Positions 10,208 through 21,610 are shown, numbered from the stretch's first letter. The stretch: 64,000 nucleotides of DNA from Prochlorococcus sp. AG-442-N17 (GCA_003212375.1 QCPY01000002.1:35785-99784), one strand, 5' to 3'. The notes: a model not told the origin generated them from the sequence alone. Numbers and translations are program-made.

Positions 10208-10309
10208 ATGTCTTTAGATTTTGTTCTTATCCCTTTTTGTATTATGGCTATTGTGTGGCTGTTGAATAGAGAAAACAAGATATACCGCAATAATAAAAAA
10301 GCCCGATAA
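10208..10309 (+). CDS. Small membrane protein, 33 aa
   Basis: MSLDFVLIPFCIMAIVWLLNRENKIYRNNKKAR. Confidence 0.45.
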   Translation: MSLDFVLIPFCIMAIVWLLNRENKIYRNNKKAR

Positions 10310-10782
10310 GAATGCATCTAAAGGCAAAACTTTAAGCTTAATTCTTCAATATATCTATAATTTTTTAAGGTTTATTATTCAGATATAACCTCCACACCAT
10401 ACATAGTAAATTATTGAAAAATTTAAGCATTCAATTTTTTAAAAATTACCTTATTCCAATAAGCTCTTTAAAGGCTTATTATTGTGTTTTTTGTTTGCAA
10501 TGAATTCAATTACGATTTCTTACCAATGTTTTGGAAATCATAACTTCTTTTTTTTTTACAAATATCTAAATTAATCGCATTATTCAAATTTTTTTTCTCA
10601 AGGGGAAAGTCAATACAATTTAATAAAAATTTGTTGAGTGGTAGCACTAAAATACAAAGAATTATTTGACTAGATAAAAATATATTGCATATATGCCATT
10701 AGAACTAAGTAAAAAGCCAACTGAGGAAAATATTTTATTGGATAGTAATAAGTTTATTAATTTTATCGAAGAAATATTTAAC

Positions 10783-11961
10783 CTAAGAAGCTTTCTTCAA
10801 TAAGAACAGTCCACCTGATAGAGATATTAAGACTGGAAGCCATGCAGACAAAAATGGAGTAAGAGTTCCCTTTATCCCAAGAGAGCTAGATACAAAAGAT
10901 AAAATATAGTAGAAGAGAATTAATATTACACTCAACCCAAAGCCCTGACTTTTTGAAGATCTTAGATTAGGTTTGGATCCCAAGCTACTGCCAATTAATC
11001 CAAATACTAAGCATGCGCAAGGCAAAGTAAATTTTTCTTGAATTCTTACCGACATCTTTCTTGCTTCGCGCACATCCCCAGTTTCTTCATAAAGTTTTTT
11101 TGCTGCCAAAGCTTGCTTTAAGGTCATCTTGGTAGCACTTTCTGGAATCTTAGAGACCCTCAAAGGTCCATCACCTAAAGGATAAACATACTTTTCAAAC
11201 CCTATAGTTGTTGTTCTTCCTCCCTCATCTAAAGTAATTAAACGTCCATCACTAAATATCCATGTTGAGTTTTCTGGATCAAAAATGCCTTCATTAGCTG
11301 AGAGGATTTGTTTATATCCTAATTTAGAAAAGTCTAAGACAGTAACATTTTTCATAACATTATCTTCGACTACTCTAGAAAAAAATATTTGATTAAGAAA
11401 AGTATTTCTATCAGTCGATTTATTTGTTTTTGGATCAGTAAAAGAACCATATCCTTTAAAAAAGATATCATGTCCTCTTTCAATAGAAACAGATTTACCC
11501 AAACCATCTCTTAACAATGCCTCTGAGTAATTATTAGACAATGGAACCAAACTATTATTTAAATAAAAAGTTAATCCAGTCATAAATATTGAAAGAATTA
11601 ATGCTGGGATAATTAATCTAGATGTTTTAATTCCCAAACTTCTTAATGCCAATATTTCGGAATTGGAAGATAATTTCCCGTAGGCTAGTAAAGTTGACAA
11701 CAATACTGACATAGGGAATGAGAGAGCCAAAAATCCTGGGAGTTTCAATAACATTACTTTCAAAGCTAATGAAATCGGCAATCCAAATTCAACAATTTTC
11801 CTTATCAAATCAAACATTACCCCTACAGAAAGAGAAACCACTGTAAAAGCAGAAATTGCGAATAGCAAAGGGGGAATAAGTTGTCCTAACAGCCACTTAT
11901 CTAGTATCGGAGTCCTCCTTGATATATTTTGGTAATATTTAAAAAAATTTTTATACATCAA
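10783..11961 (-). CDS. LptF/LptG (YjgP/YjgQ) family permease
   Basis: 392 aa; N-terminal LGQLIPPLLFAISAFTVVSLSVGVMFDLIRK; multi-TM with periplasmic insert. Confidence 0.85.
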   Translation of the reverse strand: MMYKNFFKYYQNISRRTPILDKWLLGQLIPPLLFAISAFTVVSLSVGVMFDLIRKIVEFGLPISLALKVMLLKLPGFLALSFPMSVLLSTLLAYGKLSSNSEILALRSLGIKTSRLIIPALILSIFMTGLTFYLNNSLVPLSNNYSEALLRDGLGKSVSIERGHDIFFKGYGSFTDPKTNKSTDRNTFLNQIFFSRVVEDNVMKNVTVLDFSKLGYKQILSANEGIFDPENSTWIFSDGRLITLDEGGRTTTIGFEKYVYPLGDGPLRVSKIPESATKMTLKQALAAKKLYEETGDVREARKMSVRIQEKFTLPCACLVFGLIGSSLGSKPNLRSSKSQGFGLSVILILFYYILSFVSSSLGIKGTLTPFLSAWLPVLISLSGGLFLLKKAS

Positions 11962-12037
11962 TATTTATAAATATAATTTTGAAAGATATTCATAAAAAAG
12001 CTAATTTATTGTTGAAGCAAATAATTAATAATCTAGT

Positions 12038-13324
12038 ATGAAAAGATTAACAATACAATTTTTACTTCATAAATTACCCAAAATCAGAATTTCGCTTCAA
12101 AGTTTATTTATTACTTTAATAATACTTGGAATACCATTAAATTTATATAAAAACAGATTTTACGATAACTCTTGGACAGTTGGTGAATGGCTTATATCTT
12201 ACGCAGGAGGGTTTGTTAGAAGAGGGTTACCTGGTCAAATTATTTTTTATTTATCATCTAAGTTGGATATAAATCCAATAATTTTAGTATGGTTTTTTAG
12301 TGTATTTTCCTTGCTATTCTTATTGATTTTATTAATTAACTTCTCTTGGAAATTATTTTATAAGCCATTTTTGCTCTCAAGTGTTGTAATTTTAGGTCCA
12401 ATTTCAGAAAACTTTCTTATTCGAAAAGATTGTTTTTTAGTTTTACTATATGGTTTATGTCTTTTAGTCCTAAAAAAAATAAATTTTAAACAAATAAAAA
12501 ATTACTCAGGATTTATATTAATTAATTTTCTCTCAATAATTGCAATCCTTTCACATGAAAGTTATGGAATATGGGCACTTCCAAGTATTCTATTTTTGAT
12601 CTTTTTGTATATAGAAACTTATTTAAAAAACTTTTTAAAATCTTTAATGACAACTTTAGGATTAATGCTTCCATCAATAATTAGTTTCATTTTTTGTATT
12701 ATTTTCAAAGGTAATAAAGACAATGCAATGGCGATTCATGAGAGTTGGAAAGAATTAAAAGATTTAATGCCTACTAATGGACTACTTGATTCAATTAATC
12801 CTGATGGTGCAATAGCTTGGATTGGGCTTGATCTAGATTCTTCACTTCAACTATCAATTTCGACTTTTAGTAAATTCAATCTTTTTATTTTTTGGCATCC
12901 CTTGATGTGGACTATGACAATATTTTTTGCAATTCGTTTATTCAGTGGATTAAAAAAGGATCCCTTTTTCAATCTTAAAAGAATATTGATATTTATTCAG
13001 TTGATACTTTTTATTCCACTTTTTATAATTGCTCATGATTACGGGAGATGGATATTTATTTGGATATGTTCATCATGCTTACTGTTGAGCTATTTAATAA
13101 CCATATTCAACGAGAAATTAATTTCACTTGAAGAAAAATTAAAAAAATTTAAAATTTTTGATAAATTATTTCCAGTTATTAAAACTCAAGGAATTTACAA
13201 TACATTTTTATTATTCCTAGGTATTCCTCATTGTTGTTGGTCTTTAGGAAGATACTTAGTTTCTAATCCTATAGGATTCTCTATTAAAAATTTAATTTTT
13301 TATACGTCTTTATTTTTTAGTTAA
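12038..13324 (+). CDS. Polytopic membrane protein, possibly polysaccharide-related
   Basis: 428 aa, many TM segments, next to glycosyltransferase. Confidence 0.55.
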   Translation: MKRLTIQFLLHKLPKIRISLQSLFITLIILGIPLNLYKNRFYDNSWTVGEWLISYAGGFVRRGLPGQIIFYLSSKLDINPIILVWFFSVFSLLFLLILLINFSWKLFYKPFLLSSVVILGPISENFLIRKDCFLVLLYGLCLLVLKKINFKQIKNYSGFILINFLSIIAILSHESYGIWALPSILFLIFLYIETYLKNFLKSLMTTLGLMLPSIISFIFCIIFKGNKDNAMAIHESWKELKDLMPTNGLLDSINPDGAIAWIGLDLDSSLQLSISTFSKFNLFIFWHPLMWTMTIFFAIRLFSGLKKDPFFNLKRILIFIQLILFIPLFIIAHDYGRWIFIWICSSCLLLSYLITIFNEKLISLEEKLKKFKIFDKLFPVIKTQGIYNTFLLFLGIPHCCWSLGRYLVSNPIGFSIKNLIFYTSLFFS

Positions 13325-13340
13325 TAATAAATAAGAGAAA

Positions 13341-14450
13341 TTAATTATTCCAAACTAGTCTTGAAGAGGCCGCATAATTCCAAATAAAAACTACAATAAT
13401 TCCTGCTAATTGTGAGAATAATGTATTGGGTGAAATTAAATTATAAAAAGAAGAAGCTAATCCTACATTAGCAATTATCGGGAGAGAAGATACAATAAGA
13501 AATTTTAAAAGACCTATAAAAAGGCCTTTATTTTTAAGCCTATTTATACGAAAAGTAAGCCAATTATTAATTAGAAAATTTGAACTTGCAGCAATTACAA
13601 CTGCTAATGGTAAAACTTGCTGGAACGTAAACCCTAAATACCACATAAAAGAATATGAAATTGAAAGTTGTACTAAGACCCCCGTAATACCAACAAAAGC
13701 AAAACTTATGGCTTTTCTTGGTATTAATCTTTTTAAAAAGGAGTGAATAAGGGATACATAGAAATCCCATATTATTGCAATATCTAATTTAGATTCTCCA
13801 TATTTTCTTGGCATGAAATTTAATGGGATTTCTTTACAATCCAATATTCCATTACTCACAGAAAGCAATTCATATAAAAACTTAAATCCATTAACATCAA
13901 TTCTTTCAATTATTTTTAAAACTTTTTCCGATTTGAAGACCATGAATCCACTCATAATATCGGTCAATTTAAAATAATTTTTAGATAAACTATAACTTGC
14001 TAATAAATTTGCTATTGATGACCCTTTTTTACGCTTATCACTCAAACCTTGTATTGAAGAATTATTTAAAAAGCGACTACCTATAATTAAATCTTTCTTT
14101 GTTTTTATAAGCTCCTCAATCCCTTCATATAAATTTTCTACTTTATGCTGACCATCAGTATCCATAACCGCAATTATATCTCCAGAAGCAGAAAGGCTAC
14201 CCTCTTTTATGGCACTGGATAATCCATTTCTATTAAAACGATTAATAAGTCTAATTCTATTATCTTTTTGAGATAATTTCTTTAATAAGTTTGTTGTCCC
14301 ATCAGTTGAACCATCATCAACAACAATTATTTCGATTAAAAATTTATTCGAAAGCTGAATTATTTCTTTAATAATTGAGCTTATATTTTCCACCTCGTTA
14401 AGAGTTGGTAAAATAATGGAGATATAGTGATTAGTCTTTTGTAAAGTCAA
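13341..14450 (-). CDS. GT2 glycosyltransferase with C-terminal GtrA-like domain
   Basis: ISIILPTLNEVENI...VVDDGSTDGT...DTDGQHKVENL; C-terminal TM helices. Confidence 0.88.
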   Translation of the reverse strand: MTLQKTNHYISIILPTLNEVENISSIIKEIIQLSNKFLIEIIVVDDGSTDGTTNLLKKLSQKDNRIRLINRFNRNGLSSAIKEGSLSASGDIIAVMDTDGQHKVENLYEGIEELIKTKKDLIIGSRFLNNSSIQGLSDKRKKGSSIANLLASYSLSKNYFKLTDIMSGFMVFKSEKVLKIIERIDVNGFKFLYELLSVSNGILDCKEIPLNFMPRKYGESKLDIAIIWDFYVSLIHSFLKRLIPRKAISFAFVGITGVLVQLSISYSFMWYLGFTFQQVLPLAVVIAASSNFLINNWLTFRINRLKNKGLFIGLLKFLIVSSLPIIANVGLASSFYNLISPNTLFSQLAGIIVVFIWNYAASSRLVWNN

Positions 14451-14632
14451 TATTTTTTTCTTTTGGTTAAAAAATTCATAATTAATAACCTAAATTTATA
14501 TAGTTTCAAAACTTATAATATTTTATAAGTCACTAATTTTCAAATAATTAAAAATTATATTATTAAATTTAAATTAATCTTTTTAATACTTTAATATTGT
14601 GGGTAAAGTTAATAGATAAGCAGTTTTAATAA

Positions 14633-16000
14633 ATGCAAAAACTTAAAATATTATTTTTAGATATTTATAAAAAAGAAGGGTTTAGAATAAATAAAGATGT
14701 AAACGGTGCCTTTGGAACTGGAAATAATTACATTGGAGGTTTTTTTACAAAATTATTAGCTAGATATCAGAAGGAGTCAATATTCTGGCCTCCAATTTAT
14801 TTTGCATCCACTATGGGTGTAGCTGAAAAATTAGGCAATAATTGCAAATATTCCACAACTTTAAAAGATGCTAATGATGATTTTGATCTTTTTATTCTTA
14901 GTAGCTCAATTGTTGCTTGTGAAACAGAACTAAAAGCGATTGAATATTTAAAGAATTTTGATTTGCCTATATTAGTAATTGGACCGTTTGCCTCAACGTG
15001 TCCAGAAAAATATATTCAACAAGGTGCAAATGTTTTAATTGGAGAGCCAGATACAGCTCTTTTTACTAATTCAAAAATATTAAATCAATTAACTACCTCA
15101 TCACAACTTATTTATCCATCAAATAAACAAGCCAAAATTGTAAATTTACCAATGCCTAGTTGGGAAAATATTTTTGAACACAAAAAATGTGTAATGGGTT
15201 TTTTAGGTAGCGGTTATAGTTTGCCTATTTATGCAAGTAGAGGTTGCCCATATTCATGTTTTAATTACTGCACTTATCCACTTCAGCAAGGAAGAAATTT
15301 AAGAAACGAATCTATTAACCGATTAGTTGATCAAATAGAATTCTATATAAAAAAACTAAAAGTAAAAAGCTTTCTATTTAGGGATCCCGTTTTCACCATT
15401 AATAGAAAAAGAGTCATTGATATCTGTAATGAAATAATTGCAAGAAAAATCAAAATAGTTTGGGGAGCAGAACTACATTTGAAAGATATAGATACTGAGT
15501 TAGCGAGGATAATGGCAAAAGCGGGATTAAGAATAGTTTTTGTAGGAATTGAATCAATAAATCCTGAATCTATAAAAAAAACTAAGAGACAAAATGCACC
15601 TATCGATAAGCAATTAAGATCAATTAAAATTTTAGAGAAAAATGGTATTTCGGTTAAAGCAATGTTTATTTTTGGATTTCCTGGAGATAATTTAAATAAT
15701 GCTTTAAAAACAATTAATTACGCTTTAAGTTTACCTATTACTTATCTTCAATTTAGTGTTTTTACACCTTATCCAGGGACACCAATTTTTTCGGAATATA
15801 AAGATAAAATCACAGCTAAAAATTTTGAAGAATATACTCAATGGGATTTAGTATTTAATCACGAAAACCTTACCACTATGGATATTAAATACCTCTTAAA
15901 TAAATCTTATAAAAGCTTCTATTCTTCAATATTTAGATTGACAAGAATATTTTATAGGCTTGCAAAAATTGAATTAAGAAAAAGATTTGGCATTTTCTAA
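14633..16000 (+). CDS. B12-binding-like radical SAM protein
   Basis: ASRGCPYSCFNYCTYP cluster motif; IFGFPGD and YPGTPIF. Confidence 0.85.
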   Translation: MQKLKILFLDIYKKEGFRINKDVNGAFGTGNNYIGGFFTKLLARYQKESIFWPPIYFASTMGVAEKLGNNCKYSTTLKDANDDFDLFILSSSIVACETELKAIEYLKNFDLPILVIGPFASTCPEKYIQQGANVLIGEPDTALFTNSKILNQLTTSSQLIYPSNKQAKIVNLPMPSWENIFEHKKCVMGFLGSGYSLPIYASRGCPYSCFNYCTYPLQQGRNLRNESINRLVDQIEFYIKKLKVKSFLFRDPVFTINRKRVIDICNEIIARKIKIVWGAELHLKDIDTELARIMAKAGLRIVFVGIESINPESIKKTKRQNAPIDKQLRSIKILEKNGISVKAMFIFGFPGDNLNNALKTINYALSLPITYLQFSVFTPYPGTPIFSEYKDKITAKNFEEYTQWDLVFNHENLTTMDIKYLLNKSYKSFYSSIFRLTRIFYRLAKIELRKRFGIF

Positions 16001-16823
16001 CAATAAAAAAATAGTTTTAATTGGAGATACAGGTCTCCTTTCTAAAGAATTAAATGAAAGTTTAAAAAAGCAAAATATATTCTTTATTAAGTTAAGTATT
16101 ACGAGAAAAGATAATGTCAAAACAAAAAAAGAACTATACAAAATACTTAAAAAAAATCTTAACCTTAAAAATTCCTATATTTTAATAAACTGCTTGGCTT
16201 CACTAAAACCAAAAAATAAATCCGATTACTATATAAATGAACAACTTCCACAAGATTTATTAACTTATCCAACAAAAGATTCTTGCATTTTAATTCAATT
16301 TAGCAGCAACAATATATTTATAAATCAATTAAAAGATAAATATAGTATTCAGAAGAAAAAAGCAGAAGCAAAAATTATTGAAACTAAGAATGGTAAATAT
16401 AAATTAATAAGACTGCCTCTATTGTTACCAAAAAAAGATTTCTATAAAGAAAGTATTCCAAAACAGTTTCGTCTTCTTATGAGATTTATAGATATTCCCT
16501 ATATTTCTTTTGTCCCACCATCAAGGAATATATATAAACCTATAAAAATCAAAGAAGTAGTTGATTTTACTCTTTCAAAAATAAATAATTTTGAAAAAAA
16601 TGAGAAGAATGAAATAATTAATATGAATGGTAATAAAGAAATGAATTTACTTGAAATATCTAAATTACTATTATCAAATAATAAAAAAAGGAGAAATAAT
16701 ATTTTTTTTCAAATTCCTTTTCCTTGGAAAGTTTTAGATTTTTTTATTTATAAATTCCCAAGTATTTTAAATTTGTTAGAGAAAAATACAACTTTGCAAC
16801 AATTACTTTTTATAAAAAGGTAA
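15987..16823 (+). CDS. NAD-dependent epimerase/RmlD-like reductase (divergent)
   Basis: KKIVLIGDTGLLSKELNESL; overlaps upstream gene by 14 nt. Confidence 0.55.
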   Translation: MAFSNNKKIVLIGDTGLLSKELNESLKKQNIFFIKLSITRKDNVKTKKELYKILKKNLNLKNSYILINCLASLKPKNKSDYYINEQLPQDLLTYPTKDSCILIQFSSNNIFINQLKDKYSIQKKKAEAKIIETKNGKYKLIRLPLLLPKKDFYKESIPKQFRLLMRFIDIPYISFVPPSRNIYKPIKIKEVVDFTLSKINNFEKNEKNEIINMNGNKEMNLLEISKLLLSNNKKRRNNIFFQIPFPWKVLDFFIYKFPSILNLLEKNTTLQQLLFIKR

Positions 16824-16828
16824 TAATA

Positions 16829-17614
16829 TCAAATTAAATTTTTATCCCAAGGTGCATCTCTATATCTTTTTAAAAGTGCATGTATTAAATCCCAAGATAA
16901 TCTTTGATAACTTTTTAAAAAATCGGTAAATGTTTGATCTGCAGAATTATCAGCTCCATCAGATATAACTCTAACTATCAAAAAAGGTACTCTTTCTTGA
17001 TAAGCCACCTGCGCAACTGCTGCACCTTCCATTTCAACAGCACATAGACCAGGTAAATCCTTAGAAAGATTATCAATAATATTTTTGTCTGCTATGAATT
17101 TATCTCCAGTAGCAATTAATCCATTAAATACATTTAGGAAGGGTTTAATTTCTTTTTTTGAAATAGATTCTCTTAAAACCTTAGTAGCCCAATAAACCCA
17201 ATCTTGCATCGGATTTATTTTTGATTTTTTTAGGGTTGGTATTATATATTTCTTAAAAAGAGGTCTTGCATCCATATCATGCTGAACCAATTCTGAAGGA
17301 ATTACAATATCCCATTGATTGATTTCAGAAATTGCTGAACCTGCCACTCCAGTAAATAAAAGAAGATTGATAAATTGATTTTTATAAGTGCTGGTTATCA
17401 ACCTAGTGGCTGCTCTAGCAGAACTAACTTTACCCCAGCCGCTCCACGCTACCGAAATTAATAAAGGAAATTTATCATTTCTATCAAAAAACAATTCTCC
17501 AGAAAAAATTGTCAAATCGCCAAAACTTTTTTCAGATAAATTTTTAAGCTTTTTTGTAGTAGAACCTATTTCCTCTGGCATCGCACACAGAATTCCAATA
17601 TGCAAAGTACTCAT
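16829..17614 (-). CDS. mtnN: MTA/SAH nucleosidase family
   Basis: IGILCAMPEEI...FTGVAGS...CAVEMEGAAVAQVA...VRVISDGAD. Confidence 0.85.
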   Translation of the reverse strand: MSTLHIGILCAMPEEIGSTTKKLKNLSEKSFGDLTIFSGELFFDRNDKFPLLISVAWSGWGKVSSARAATRLITSTYKNQFINLLLFTGVAGSAISEINQWDIVIPSELVQHDMDARPLFKKYIIPTLKKSKINPMQDWVYWATKVLRESISKKEIKPFLNVFNGLIATGDKFIADKNIIDNLSKDLPGLCAVEMEGAAVAQVAYQERVPFLIVRVISDGADNSADQTFTDFLKSYQRLSWDLIHALLKRYRDAPWDKNLI

Positions 17615-17667
17615 AGATAATTAAAACAATATAATATAATCTAAGATTTAATATAACCAAACTTCTT

Positions 17668-18183
17668 TTGCCAAAACATCTCAAGAAATTAATTAATGAT
17701 CACATAGATTTTCCAATAAAAGGGATAGTCTTCAAAGATATATTACCCTTACTGCAACATCCTGAAATTTTTACAAAAGTAATTGAAGAAATGTCAGTAA
17801 GTCCAATCTTTAAAAATGCAGATGCAATATTGGCAATCGACGCAAGAGGTTTTATATTTGGCACTGCGATTTCTTTATTCTTATCTAAGCCTATGGTAGT
17901 AGCCAGAAAGCCAGGGAAATTGCCAGGAGATCTGATAGAAAAATCTTATGATTTAGAGTATGGTAAGAATTCACTGGCAATACAAAAAGACTCTATAAAG
18001 AAATATAAGTCTTTTGCTATTGTTGATGATTTATTAGCTACGGGAGGAACTGTTAAATGTGTTTCCGAAATGTTGAAAGAATTTAAAAAAGAAGTTAGTG
18101 GATTATCAGTGGTTATTGAATTAAAAGAACTTCAAGGAAGAGATAAATTCAATTTCCCTGTTGAATCACAATTATTGATCTAA
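17668..18183 (+). CDS. apt: Adenine phosphoribosyltransferase
   Basis: DFPIKGIVFKDILPLL...AIDARGFIFG...ARKPGKLPG...IVDDLLATGGT. Confidence 0.93.
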   Translation: MPKHLKKLINDHIDFPIKGIVFKDILPLLQHPEIFTKVIEEMSVSPIFKNADAILAIDARGFIFGTAISLFLSKPMVVARKPGKLPGDLIEKSYDLEYGKNSLAIQKDSIKKYKSFAIVDDLLATGGTVKCVSEMLKEFKKEVSGLSVVIELKELQGRDKFNFPVESQLLI

Positions 18184-18280
18184 TTAATACTAAATATTTA
18201 TTTCTTGTTTTTAAAGATATGTATATTTTCAATATCTAATTTGTTTACCAAAGATAATGTTTTGTAAAAAAAGAGCGTAT

Positions 18281-18424
18281 TTATTTAAACCAACCTTTTT
18301 TCTTAGTTTTAACTTCTGGCACAGTATTCACCTTTTTGATTTCGTCTGTTTTTCCTTTGATAATCATAAGAGGTACTATTGCGCACAAAGTAAGGAATAA
18401 TATCCAAAATAAATAAAGATTCAT
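18281..18424 (-). CDS. Small membrane protein, 47 aa
   Basis: MNLYLFWILFLTLCAIVPLMIIKGKTDEIKKVNTVPEVKTKKKGWFK. Confidence 0.5.
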   Translation of the reverse strand: MNLYLFWILFLTLCAIVPLMIIKGKTDEIKKVNTVPEVKTKKKGWFK

Positions 18425-18830
18425 AGTTTCAAAATAAATTCTCTATATCTTAAAGATGTTTTCTGTAAGTCTGTGGCTTTCTTTTTATAGTTCTCTTAAA
18501 GATGTATAATCCGTTTCATTTAATCATTTGAAGATTTAAATATTTTATTAATGGGTAAAGCAGCAAATAGGTATAAACCTAAATAAAAAACAATTAATAA
18601 ACTCTGTATAAAAAAGGAGCTTTTAAGCGCCAAACAATTTTATAAATTAAAAAATGTCTCATAAGAAGATTCTTAGAACAATTTATCAGGTAAAATATTA
18701 AGCACTGTGTATATCGAACACTCCGAGAATTGCAACTTTGGCGTTAAACTTTTCAGCGTTTTATCTCACAAATTTTTTAACAAAATACATAATGAAATAG
18801 AACAAATTTATGAATATAAATTAATTAATA

Positions 18831-19307
18831 TTAAAAAAGACTATTTAATTCTTTTTTAATAACTTTATATTCTGAATTGATATCATTTAATATTAAATCT
18901 ACTTCATCTTTAAAATCTTTTAGTTCATTAATTGCTTCTTTACTTTTCTTGAAAAAAATTGATTCAAATGTCCCAGGATTCGCGCTCTCAATCCAATATC
19001 CTGCATAACAATAAACTCTATTAGGAACAAGTTTTATTATTTGAGAGTTCTTAGAAGTTTTATATTGATCAATCATTTTATTAACTAAGCCACCTTTTGT
19101 CTTATTAACCCCAAATTTCAAAATATCTTTTGAAATTGCCTTAACTTTATATGATACATCTCTTCTATTTTGTATTGCATTCTTAGCAAGTATTTTTTCA
19201 AGAGAATAACAATAATCAAATAGTTTTGTATCTTGTTTTTTTGAAGGATAAATAATGCCAATTAAATTTAAAAGCAAAAAAGAAGTGAAAAGTATATTTT
19301 TCAACAT
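18831..19307 (-). CDS. Hypothetical protein with N-terminal signal-like segment
   Basis: ORF track; MLKNILFTSFLLLNLIGIIYPSKK. Confidence 0.5.
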   Translation of the reverse strand: MLKNILFTSFLLLNLIGIIYPSKKQDTKLFDYCYSLEKILAKNAIQNRRDVSYKVKAISKDILKFGVNKTKGGLVNKMIDQYKTSKNSQIIKLVPNRVYCYAGYWIESANPGTFESIFFKKSKEAINELKDFKDEVDLILNDINSEYKVIKKELNSLF

Positions 19308-19369
19308 TTTAATTGAAGCCTATATTTTGAAAGTTTCCCAAGAGATCATAATTAGTGATAATGAAAATT

Positions 19370-19783
19370 TTATTCTTCAAAATTAACTTCATGGAAATCT
19401 TTTACATCCTCATAAAGTGTACTAAAGGACTTTTCTATTAAATCCTTACCTTTTCTAGTAAGTTTTAAAAGTGTTTTTCTTTTATCATTTGGATCTTGTT
19501 CTTTTGAAATCAACCCCAAACCTGCCTTACCTAACCTGTGATATCTGCTAATATAATCTGTTATCCTTGAGGCACTAGCCTTACTCATTTTGAAGTGATC
19601 TTCAATATCCTTTTTACTGCAATTCTGATAGGTGGCTACAAACCAAAACACAGCCATTGACTGCAATGGAACTTGCTGAGAATCATCCAACTTCATGAAC
19701 ATATGAAGGACCCTTAACAAATTATATGATTCATTATCTATCTTAAGTAAATCCTCTAGTTTTGCTTGTGTCATTGCTAACAA
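19370..19783 (-). CDS. MarR-like winged-helix regulator
   Basis: KKDIEDHFKMSKASASRITDYISRY...DPNDKRKTLLKLTRKGKDLI. Confidence 0.75.
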   Translation of the reverse strand: MLAMTQAKLEDLLKIDNESYNLLRVLHMFMKLDDSQQVPLQSMAVFWFVATYQNCSKKDIEDHFKMSKASASRITDYISRYHRLGKAGLGLISKEQDPNDKRKTLLKLTRKGKDLIEKSFSTLYEDVKDFHEVNFEE

Positions 19784-20264
19784 ATTGCTCTTCCAAACTT
19801 ATATAATTTTAACCTATAAGATGTAATTTGCATGCATGGATCCATCAATGGATCATTTTTTATATTTAGTACTAAAAAATCTTCATAAAGATTTTATTTA
19901 ATTAGTTTCAAATTCTACTAAAAGTATTAGAAAATAAAAAATATTTTATTAGGCCATTGTCTAATAGAACCTTAAATTAAATATAATAATTTTCATTAAG
20001 GTGCATCAAAAACCAATTACTAATAAGCATAGTTAGAATTTGCTGATTTTATAGGCAACCAATAAAAAAAAACGAGATCTACTCCCAATTTAAAACCTTG
20101 ATCATATCGATTAAAAGCATTTTTAAGAAGCTAGAACTAAATGAAGTTTTTGAATGTAGTATTTAAAATTTTGAATAGAATTTTAATCTTTTTTTATATA
20201 TTTTGACAGTAAACTTATTAATCCAAAATAGGTTATGTCTTTTTTGCCTCAAATAATTCTAAAA

Positions 20265-20423
20265 CTAAGCAGGTTCGGATATTTTATTTTTCATTTTATC
20301 AATTTTATTTATTAATTCATCCAACCAATCTTTATTATTTTCTAATCTTTTCTTAAAATATGAAATTTTCGGTTGATTAATTTCAAGTGTCTCGTAATCT
20401 CCACTCATAAAATTTTTTTCCAT
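20265..20423 (-). CDS. Small hypothetical protein, 52 aa
   Basis: MEKNFMSGDYETLEINQPKISYFKKRLENNKDWLDELINKIDKMKNKISEPA. Confidence 0.45.
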   Translation of the reverse strand: MEKNFMSGDYETLEINQPKISYFKKRLENNKDWLDELINKIDKMKNKISEPA

Positions 20424-20513
20424 TTTCTAAATATTTTTTAATGTAACTAGCTTTTAAGTCAGTATCAATAAGTAGAAAATACTAAGATACCTAATACAAA
20501 TATATTTAAAGAA

Positions 20514-20699
20514 CTAGAAAGAAATGCTATCTAGCATTAATATATCCTGCGCCTTAATCGTATCAATATTTTTTTCATCTTCAGAATCTTTAAAAGAATC
20601 AATTTCAGCTTGAACTCTTTGCTTGTAGACTCCTTTGATGTATTCCAGTTCTCTACTGTCTTTATTAAGAATTGAGAATGGTAATGTTTTTAGCCTCAT
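20514..20699 (-). CDS. Hypothetical protein
   Basis: ORF track; AAAGGAGG SD just upstream. Confidence 0.5.
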   Translation of the reverse strand: MRLKTLPFSILNKDSRELEYIKGVYKQRVQAEIDSFKDSEDEKNIDTIKAQDILMLDSISF

Positions 20700-20726
20700 A
20701 CTTCCTCCTTTAAAATAATTTTTTAA

Positions 20727-20864
20727 TTAGCACCATTTTTTATCAGCTTCACAAAGAATGTCTATAGTTTGCTGGTTTCTGATTTTCTCTTCAAGAAGTT
20801 CGTCTTCTGATCTTTTTTCAATCTCAGATATAAAATCTTCTTTTTGTGTGTTTTTATTAGACAT
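20727..20864 (-). CDS. Small hypothetical protein, 45 aa
   Basis: MSNKNTQKEDFISEIEKRSEDELLEEKIRNQQTIDILCEADKKWC; preferred to overlapping track ORF 20762-20968. Confidence 0.5.
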   Translation of the reverse strand: MSNKNTQKEDFISEIEKRSEDELLEEKIRNQQTIDILCEADKKWC

Positions 20865-21228
20865 ATACATATAGCTTTTATATTTCTAGTTATAACTAAA
20901 TAGATAAGCAATTCGATAAAAAAGTGCTGTACGGTTTGAAGTACCTCAATATACGGATTAAGGATCAACAGTTAAATTTCAAAAAGGGTAAAATCTTCAC
21001 TATTAAAATTAAATCGAGTCATTCTTTCACTCATTTAATCAGTATGAATTTTTAAATTTTTTTGTAGGTAAGTTCTCTTTCTTAGCTAAATATATATTTG
21101 TTTTATTAGCGTACTAATTTATGATAAAAAAATTAAAAGGTAATAGAAACTTACCGATTTCTGTGTAGAAAAAATTGCAATAAAAGTGCCCAAAATGGTT
21201 ATGCTATAAGAGGATTTTTAAAAATAAG

Positions 21229-21459
21229 ATGGAAAAGAGATTTATTAGAATTACATTTTTCATAGGCTCCATAACAGCCATATCATATTTATTTTTTATT
21301 TTCTTCAGAAATTATAATTCTTTAGAAAATATAGAAGAAAGATGTACACGCAAATTTCAAAAAGAAGTTAAGGAGGGTGTTGGGAAATCTGATAAAGAAT
21401 GGGGTTTAAATATGGATATAGCCAATGATAATTATTTTAAATGTATGAAAATTCCTTAA
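21229..21459 (+). CDS. Small protein with N-terminal TM segment
   Basis: ORF track, 76 aa. Confidence 0.5.
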   Translation: MEKRFIRITFFIGSITAISYLFFIFFRNYNSLENIEERCTRKFQKEVKEGVGKSDKEWGLNMDIANDNYFKCMKIP

Positions 21460-21610
21460 AATTAACACTAAATTACGTGCAAAAATTTATTTTTTCATTC
21501 GGAGAGTTTTAACCTTTAAGGTTAATTTTTGGCCCAATTTTCATTATTAAAAAAGGTTTATGAATACTTAATTTACCTATAAAGAAAGTATTAATCAAAC
21601 CTAAATATCA

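Noticed and set aside
13567-13770. Alternate-frame minus ORF of 67 aa
   Set aside because: Lies within the GT2/GtrA gene in another frame
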